DNA from: an uncultured Verrucomicrobiales bacterium
GTDB taxonomy: Bacteria > Verrucomicrobiota > Verrucomicrobiia > Verrucomicrobiales > Akkermansiaceae
DNA length: 64,000 bases
Direction of reading: 5' to 3'
Assembly (NCBI GenBank): GCA_937901085.1
Contig: CALCHQ010000035.1
Location: forward strand, 105,506-169,505
Of the stretch, positions 54,652-61,500 are shown piece by piece. The position numbers were made by a program, and so were the translations under genes. Under the pieces are notes generated by a model. It searched no databases, was not told the DNA's origin, and saw only the letters and a list, made by a program, of their open reading frames with translations. Numbering within the stretch: position 1 is the stretch's first letter; the number at the start of each line of letters is the position of its first letter.

Positions 54652-55794
54652 TCACTTCCTGGGGAAGGAAACTTTCACCTTCTTGCCCTTCCAGGCGCGC
54701 ACGAAGGCCTGTTGCAGTCGCTGGGGGGAATGGTAGGGTTCAATGAGAACCTCTGCTGCCTCCCCGGCAGACTTGCCATCCAGCAGAGCCTGCAGGTAGG
54801 CACGCATGGCGTCAATACCTCGCTTGCCATCCAGATGCACAAAGAACGCCACGGTCATAACCGACAGCGTGTAGGTATCCTTCTGCTGCTTCATGTAGCC
54901 GTACATGGTTTCCTGCTCCATGGTCAGGAAATCTGCCAGCGAGAAATCAAAGTCCAGAGCGCCGGAGGATGCGCGCGACTTGGCTGTGTGCAGAATAAGC
55001 GAAAAACCGCGGTCGAAATCCAGTTCCTCCCCCACGTAGGGGACATAGCCGACATACTCGGCCCAGCCTTCATTGGCCCAGATGGGGAGCCCATTGAGCA
55101 TGAATTGCTGGTGCGTCAGTTCATGCACCAGGGCATGCGTGTCAATATCTTCGCGCTGAACAGCACCGCTGGTGTTCAGCCCCAGGGAACCAAAGGGAAT
55201 CATGACCTGGTCCATCACGATATCCGCCTCCGTTATGGGACCGGGCTTATCCAGGCGGCTGCCCATGAATACACCGGCAGACCCCTCCGGGCCACCGGCA
55301 TTCAGGTAGGCTTCCATGGTGGGCTGCAGCACAACGAGGAATTTCTTGTCGCCCCGCTCAGCCGTAGCCCGCGGTACGGGCAGCACTTCGCCAATGGCCC
55401 GGTTGGCCGCATAGGCGCATTCACAGAGGCGGCTCAGCGTCTTCTGGGCAGAGGCATCCAGGCGGGTGGGAGAGATATAAAAGAAGTGGTTGGACTCATA
55501 CACCACACCTGCCTTGCCTGCGGGCATGCTGGCTTCCTTGAGAACGGTGTCTTCCGGCACCGAAATGCAGCGAGGCCAGTCGCCCGGTGTCTTCACCCGG
55601 ACATTCCTGACCCCCATATCGCGCAGTTCCTTCTTCTTACGGCTGGCGGCCTTGCGGACATCGCGCTCCTGCGACTTCTTCTTACTGCGCAGACGGGGCG
55701 TTTCAGACGCAACATCATCCGGCTCTGCCATAGCTGCTCCAGGCAGGAACAGCCACGCGGCAAGAGTGATAAGGAGGGGGTATAACAGTTTCAT
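54652..55794 (-). CDS. Secreted gluzincin-like zinc protease (MA-clan peptidase-like)
   Basis: A 380-residue exported protein (signal peptide MKLLYPLLITLAAWLFLPGAAMA) with a basic segment (about 36-60, RSKKKSQERDVRKAASRKKK) and an MA-clan domain. The zinc motif HELTH is at 224-228 in THALVHELTHQQFMLNGLP; the downstream third-ligand region is WANEGWAEYVGY at 239-250. A YLQALLDGKSAGEA helical C-terminus follows. It resembles DUF1570-type peptidase families, whose substrates are unknown. The promoter was not located. It converges with the small membrane-protein gene. Confidence 0.8.
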   Translation of the reverse strand: MKLLYPLLITLAAWLFLPGAAMAEPDDVASETPRLRSKKKSQERDVRKAASRKKKELRDMGVRNVRVKTPGDWPRCISVPEDTVLKEASMPAGKAGVVYESNHFFYISPTRLDASAQKTLSRLCECAYAANRAIGEVLPVPRATAERGDKKFLVVLQPTMEAYLNAGGPEGSAGVFMGSRLDKPGPITEADIVMDQVMIPFGSLGLNTSGAVQREDIDTHALVHELTHQQFMLNGLPIWANEGWAEYVGYVPYVGEELDFDRGFSLILHTAKSRASSGALDFDFSLADFLTMEQETMYGYMKQQKDTYTLSVMTVAFFVHLDGKRGIDAMRAYLQALLDGKSAGEAAEVLIEPYHSPQRLQQAFVRAWKGKKVKVSFPRK

Positions 55795-55800
55795 TTCACA

Positions 55801-57057
55801 TCAACGGGTAAGGCCATCGCGTTTGGCCTGGTTCCAGTAGGCGTATTCCGAACGGTTGAAGTCCACATACTCAGGCGAGAGGTCCGTCGTGTATACCACA
55901 TAGTCCTCGCTGCCCAGGTTGAGGTTAATCAGAATTTCAAACTCGCGCGCCTGCACCAGTTCCCGCAGGGTATCGCTGGGCGTGTCTGTCTGCTCGCCGC
56001 CACGGCAGGCAGGCAGACCGGCAATATCAATATCCACCTTTTCCTCTACCACCAGAGAACCGGAATAACCGACGGCATGAATGATGCGTCCCCAGTTCGG
56101 GTCGCCACCATTCCAGGAACTCTTCACCAGGTTGGACTTGGCCACACCCTCGGCAACCTTCCGGGCTTCTTCCTGGCTGGGAGCCCCCTGCACCTTCACC
56201 GTCACAAACTTCGTGACGCGCTCGCCGTCCTGCACGATACGCTTGGCCTGCTCCAGCATCACATGATGCAGGGCGGCCACAAACTCATCCCAGCCTTCGC
56301 AACCAGGAGCAAGCTGCACGCCGGAAGCCCCGTTGGCCAGCACCAGGGTGGTGTCATTCGTACTCATGTCACCGTCAATGGTGATACGGTTGAACGAATG
56401 CTCCACACCGTGACGCACTATGGCGTCAAGGTCTTCACGAGCCACTCCGGCATCGGTGCAGATGAGGCAGATCATCGTCGCCATGCAGGGAGAAATCATG
56501 CCGGCACCCTTGCAGCAGGAACCAATGCGGACAGGCTTGCCGCCAATCGTAATTTCCACCGCCACTTCCTTCTCGCGGGTGTCGCTGGTGATGATGGCCG
56601 AGGCGACGTTATGGCCATTTGCGGCCGAAAGGTTGGTGCAAAGCTCTGGAAGGCGCGGGGTGATACGCATCATGGGCATAGGCAGGCCGATGACACCGGT
56701 CGAACAGACAGCCACTTCATTAGGGCTGAGTCCGAGTTGTTCAGCCACCACTCGGCACTCGGTGCGGGCGTCTTCCACGCCGCGCACGCCGGTGCAGGCG
56801 TTGGCATTTCCGCTGTTGGCCACGATGGCGCGGATATTTCCGCGTGTGAGGTGGTGTTCGCTGACGCGCACGCAGGCAGCACGTACCCGGTTGGTGGTAA
56901 AGGTGCCGGAAGAAGTGGTCGGCAGCTCAGAATACACCAGCGCCAGATCCAGACGCGTCGCCTCCGGTTTCTTGATACCGCAGCTCAGTGCGTTTGCGAC
57001 ATAGCCCTTGGCGGCGGTTACGCCACCCTCAATGCTTTTCATGGTACCAACGGACAT
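55801..57057 (-). CDS. argJ: Bifunctional ornithine acetyltransferase / N-acetylglutamate synthase
   Basis: ArgJ recycles the acetyl group in arginine biosynthesis. The sequence has GGVTAAKGYVANALSCGIKK, PTTSSGTFTTNRVRAACV, IVANSGNANACTGVRG, the self-cleavage site CMATMICLICTDAG (cut between Ala and Thr in the family), ITIDGDMSTNDT, and SSWNGGDPNWGRIIHAVGYSG. DGDMSTND replaces the common D-G-D-T-S-T-N-D. The start is set at 57057 (MSVGTMKSIEGG); ATG 57042 is also possible. It has its own promoter about 150 bases upstream, with a hairpin in the leader, unlike most genes here. Arginine synthesis needs carbamoyl phosphate from the carA product. Confidence 0.95.
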   Translation of the reverse strand: MSVGTMKSIEGGVTAAKGYVANALSCGIKKPEATRLDLALVYSELPTTSSGTFTTNRVRAACVRVSEHHLTRGNIRAIVANSGNANACTGVRGVEDARTECRVVAEQLGLSPNEVAVCSTGVIGLPMPMMRITPRLPELCTNLSAANGHNVASAIITSDTREKEVAVEITIGGKPVRIGSCCKGAGMISPCMATMICLICTDAGVAREDLDAIVRHGVEHSFNRITIDGDMSTNDTTLVLANGASGVQLAPGCEGWDEFVAALHHVMLEQAKRIVQDGERVTKFVTVKVQGAPSQEEARKVAEGVAKSNLVKSSWNGGDPNWGRIIHAVGYSGSLVVEEKVDIDIAGLPACRGGEQTDTPSDTLRELVQAREFEILINLNLGSEDYVVYTTDLSPEYVDFNRSEYAYWNQAKRDGLTR

Positions 57058-57125
57058 AATGAATGAAATGATTTGTACCCGCTTACTTTGCCATATTTTC
57101 TCCGTATATTCAAGCCTAAACATGA

Positions 57126-57159
57126 ACCACCCCGGCGGCCTTTCAGCAACCGGGGTGGT
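57126..57159 (-). other. Hairpin in the argJ leader
   Basis: A perfect 10-bp GC-rich stem (57126-57135 with 57150-57159, ACCACCCCGG type) with a 14-nt loop lies in the predicted argJ leader, about 70 nt before the ATG. No T run follows on either strand, so it is not a typical terminator. It could be an RNA-structure element. Confidence 0.5.
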
Positions 57160-57210
57160 GTCAACTTTTCTCTCTCTTTTACTGAACCTCGCTCTCGCGG
57201 GAACGGGGTC

Positions 57211-57238
57211 ATTGTAGCATATTATCCTACCACGTCAA
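57211..57238 (-). promoter_or_regulatory. Putative promoter of argJ
   Basis: On the minus strand TTGACG (57233-57238) and TACAAT (57211-57216) are 16 bp apart. The expected start is near 57204, giving a leader of about 147 nt. Confidence 0.55.
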
Positions 57239-57260
57239 GAGGATTTTTACAAAAATCATA

Positions 57261-58358
57261 CTATTTTTGCAGAATATTACGTAAAACCTCAATGCAACGG
57301 GCATTTTCGGCCTCGTTGCCAATGGTGATGCGGATGTATTCATGCAATCCATAGGCCGCCATGGGACGCATGATGACCCCTTTGGCAAGCGCCTGTTTGA
57401 AGACTTCCACACCATTTCCCACATTCACCAGGATAAAATTAGTATGGCTGGGCACATACTCAAGCCCCAGCTGTTCGAAGAACTCTACATATTGGCAGCG
57501 CCCAAGGCGCACCATCTCCACCGAGCGGGCAATGTGTTCCTTATCATCCAGCGCCGCCAGCGCACCAACCTGCGCAAAGGAATTGACATTGAACGGCGAA
57601 CGGGCCTTGTTCAGCAAATCGGCAATCTCCGGCGTCGTAATGGCATAGCCACAACGCGCCCCCGCCAGACCGTATGCCTTGGAGAACGTGCGCAGCACCG
57701 CCACATTCCTGCCCGCCTTCACAAACTTCACACTATCCGTAGGCAGCCCGGCAAACTCAATGTAAGCCTCATCAATGGCCACCACCACATGCTCCGGCAC
57801 GCAGGAAATGAATGTTTCCAGTTCCTCCTGGCTCACCATCGTGCCCACCGGGTTGGTCGGGTTGGTGATGAATACCAGTCGGGTCTGCGGCGTAATAGCC
57901 GCCAGCATAGCGTCCAGATGGTGCGTCCACTTATCACGGTTAGGAATAGACACATAATCAGCCCCCAGCAACTTCGCCACAATCGGGTACAGAGTAAAGG
58001 CATAATCCGCGGCTATCACCTGCGTACCGGGCCGGAGCAGCGCATGCCCTAGCAATTCAATCAGCTCGCTGCTGCCATTGGCCACCACCGTGCTGGCAAA
58101 ATCCACCCCATGCTCTGCCGCCACACGGCTGCGCAGTGCAAACGAAGCGCCATCCGGGTAAATATGCATGCCAGCAGCCGCCTGCTGCATAGCCTCCACC
58201 GCCCTGGGCGAAGGCCCCATGGAATTCTCATTGGAAGCCAGCTTCACAATATCCTCTGGCCGCAGCCCCAGCTCGCGCGCCGTTTCCTCCACAGGCTTGC
58301 CGGGCTGGTAGGCCACCAGCTCATACACATTCTGATTAGCTAAAGGAATAATGCTCAT
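57261..58358 (-). CDS. hisC: Histidinol-phosphate aminotransferase
   Basis: A PLP enzyme for the seventh step of histidine synthesis. The 365-residue sequence has KLASNENSMGPSPRAVEAM, the substrate-binding NGSSELIELL, YAFTLYP, ITNPTNPVGTMVS, VAIDEAYIEFAG, the PLP lysine in LRTFSKAYGLAGARCGYAI, and the closing RPMAAYGLHEYIRITIGN. All are family hallmarks. Other his genes are not present in the window. The promoter -10 is a perfect TATAAT and the leader is about 8 nt; AAGAGA 2 bases before the ATG may be a weak ribosome-binding site. Confidence 0.94.
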   Translation of the reverse strand: MSIIPLANQNVYELVAYQPGKPVEETARELGLRPEDIVKLASNENSMGPSPRAVEAMQQAAAGMHIYPDGASFALRSRVAAEHGVDFASTVVANGSSELIELLGHALLRPGTQVIAADYAFTLYPIVAKLLGADYVSIPNRDKWTHHLDAMLAAITPQTRLVFITNPTNPVGTMVSQEELETFISCVPEHVVVAIDEAYIEFAGLPTDSVKFVKAGRNVAVLRTFSKAYGLAGARCGYAITTPEIADLLNKARSPFNVNSFAQVGALAALDDKEHIARSVEMVRLGRCQYVEFFEQLGLEYVPSHTNFILVNVGNGVEVFKQALAKGVIMRPMAAYGLHEYIRITIGNEAENARCIEVLRNILQK

Positions 58359-58372
58359 ATCTCTTGCCCCAC

Positions 58373-58400
58373 ATTATACCCCTGCCCCCTCCCGGCGCAA
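58373..58400 (-). promoter_or_regulatory. sigma70-type promoter of hisC
   Basis: On the minus strand TTGCGC (58395-58400) and a perfect TATAAT (58373-58378) are 16 bp apart. The expected start is near 58366, 8 nt before the ATG at 58358. Confidence 0.6.
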
Positions 58401-58452
58401 GGTTTCTTTCCGGCATGTTGACGCGATGCTTCCGGCGACATACCAGGAAACA

Positions 58453-58482
58453 GCCCCCGCAAGCCTATCAGCCTGCAGGGGC
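58453..58482 (-). terminator. Probable terminator of the PEP-CTERM gene
   Basis: On the minus strand a 12-bp stem (58482-58471 with 58464-58453, ten Watson-Crick and two G-U pairs) with a 6-nt loop lies 41 bases past the stop. On the plus strand the same two positions would be A-C mismatches, so it favours minus-strand RNA. The following T run is weak. Confidence 0.5.
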
Positions 58483-58522
58483 GGATTCTTTATCCAAAGG
58501 CCTTAATCGCGCCACGGGCGCT

Positions 58523-61500
58523 TTACTTTCTGCGGCGGCGCACGGCAAGAGCAGCCAGAGCCAGCAGACTGAGCGTTGCCGTAGCGGGCTCAGGTATAGC
58601 CTGAGTATGGCTGATGCTCACCGTACCGGCCTCGCTATTGTAACTGAGTACCAGTCCGCTGTTACCGGCAAGGTTGCTGAAGTAATCCCCGGCTGACACC
58701 TGCTGGCCATCCATCAGCTCACGGTAACTGACGGACTCCTGCGTGTGGGCAGCAATCGAGCGAATATTATTCAGTGTCACCGACTGCTGCACATTCAGCT
58801 CCGTCACCCCGCTGAACAGGATATGGGATTGCCCCTTTTCCAGCCCGGTTATCGTCTCCAGCATCGTGCCGCTCAGCGTCAGCCCGGTCTGCAGGTTCAG
58901 CGCACCCTCCAGCGTCAGCGTGCCGCCCAGCTCCACCGAGGCACAGCTGGCCAGAGTCAGATTACCCGCCAGCTTCGCACCGTCGGCCAGCTTCACCAGT
59001 TCCGTCACCGTTACAGAAGCAGCCGAAATGGTCTTAGCTGTAGAAATCTCCAGTTCGACCAAAGAAACAGCCCCCAAAGCCAGCACATCCACATTGCCAC
59101 CTGTGGCATGCAGCCTGGTGAGGGTACTGCCACTATTCGTGAGCGTCAGCAGCGCGCTACCCGCATTCTCCACAGAGGAATTTACAAACTGGTAATCCAC
59201 CGACTTTTCAGCAGCGGCCGTAAATGTAGCGTGGGCATTCGTCACCACAGCTCCCGTACCGGCAGACAATTCCTTTGCCGTCACGCTGGCCGTGGCATCG
59301 CTGCGCCTATTGCTGAGGCGCACATCGCCGTAAGACAACGATGCTCCCTGCTTCATCGACACCGTTGTATTCGCACCGGCATCCAGCGTCCCGGTTACAG
59401 TCAGGGCAGTATTTTCATTCAGCTCAACGCCTGTCCCTGCTGCCAGTTTCAGTTTCTGCAGACTCTGTGACGTAGCTTTATCGTCGCGGCCCAGCTGCAT
59501 CGAACCATCACGCAGTTCCAGAGCCTCTGCAACTAATTCGCCGATAGCGGAGCCTCCTCCCACGGAAATATCATCGGTATAACGGGAATTACCATTGCTA
59601 TTCGTCACCGTCACCTTATCTGCTATCAGGCAATCAAAAGTGGCTGCCTTACGCATATTGCTGCGGGTCGACACCTCTCCAGCAATCACATCACCACCCT
59701 GGTCAGTCAGCCCATTCACGACCAGCTTATGACCAGACATATCAAGACTGCCGCCATTGACCAATGAACTCAGTGTCACGTCACTGCCAATGGAAACATC
59801 ACCTCCATCAGCGATTGTCAATGCCCCCGTCGTACCAGACATAGCGCCAATCTCAGCTTCAGCCAGATTAAGCTTCGCATAATCCAGGCTAACCTCACCC
59901 ACGTTCAGATAACCAGATACCGTGACCGATGTTCCCGCCCCCGATATACCCAGAGACAAGCCCTCAGCGTATAGCTCCGTTACATTCACCGTTGTGTTAT
60001 CCCCGACATCCAAGTGCCCGGCAAACATATCGATATATTCAAAGTCCAGAATACCATTCGAGACTGTCACAGAATCCACACCATCCTCTAATTCCACCAT
60101 CAAGGTGAAACCTGAGAAAGCACCGCCACCCAGGTCAATGGTTTCCTTGCCATCAACGGCGTCATAACCGGCCACCAGATACTCATCCCAGTCAGATTCA
60201 CCCACCCAGGCTCCGCGGTACCAGACCTGTGTATCCCACCAGCGGTAATCAGCCTCTACCTGCACCATATTGCCACTTGTGGCAATGGTATAGGTATAAG
60301 CAGCCGCATCCACCGATTCTGTCACGCTACCATTCAGCAAAGCTTTGAACCCAGGCGAAAGAGCCATGTCCGTTGAAGCAATAGTCGAACGTTCCCCCTG
60401 GACTATGTTCAGACTTTCCAAAGCGGCTCGGTCCAGCACAAAGTTCATCATCTCAGAACCAAAAGAATCTGCCGACACACCGATTTGAGCCGTGCCCTTC
60501 ATCAACACCTCAGCAGCCGTGAGTACGCCCCCCACTGCCAAAGATGAACCAGAAAGCAAGCTCACAGAATCAACAGTCAGATTACCGCTCACGGTATTGG
60601 CTGTATTTGCTGCCGTCAGCACCATAGATCCAGCATCCAAAGTTCCCGACTGCACAGAAGCAGCCGTCAACATACCTTCAACCGACAACGCACCGGCCAC
60701 GTTCACCGCGCCAGCCAGCGTAGCATCGCCGACGATACGGTTCTGAGCATTCGTATCCGTAAGAGTCAGAGATGCAGCATCCAGTGACTTAGACTGCAGA
60801 GATGCCGCCGTCAGCGAGCCTGCCACCGACAGGCTGCCGGCGCCATCCACTGCTCCAGCCATGGCCACGGAACTTCCAATGCGATTGCTGGCACCGCCAT
60901 CCGTCAGCGTCAGAGAATCAGTCTCCAGAGCTTCCGTCTGCAAAGAACCAGCCGTCAATGCGTCAGCCACACTTACCTGCTGGGCGCTCATGGCGCCACC
61001 CACCGTCAGGTTCGCAGAAGTCTGCACCTGACCGCTTACCTGCACGGCACCAGTCACCTGACTGGCCGTGCTGCTATCCGTCAGCGTCAGTCCGGCAACC
61101 TCCAGAGAATCGGACTTCAAGGAAGCTGCCGTCAGCATTCCTTCTACCGTCAGGCTTCCGGCGGATTCCACGGCTCCAGTCATCGCTACAGAACTACCAA
61201 TGCGATTGCTGGCACCGCCATCTGTCAGCGTCAGAGAATCAGTCTCCAGAGCTTCCGTCTGCAGAGAAGCAGCCGTCAATGCGCCGGCCACGCTCACCTG
61301 CTGGGCGCTCATGGCACCCCCCAGGCTGAGGGATGCGGATGATTGCACGGCCCTCTCTACGTACAGCGTGCCTGTTACCACATTTCCAGCACCGCTTCCC
61401 GTCAGCGTCAGAGAACCAGCCGTCAGAGTTCCGTCCACACTCATCTGCTGGGCACTCATGTCACCACCTACCGTCAGGTTTGCAGCGGTCTGTACCACTC

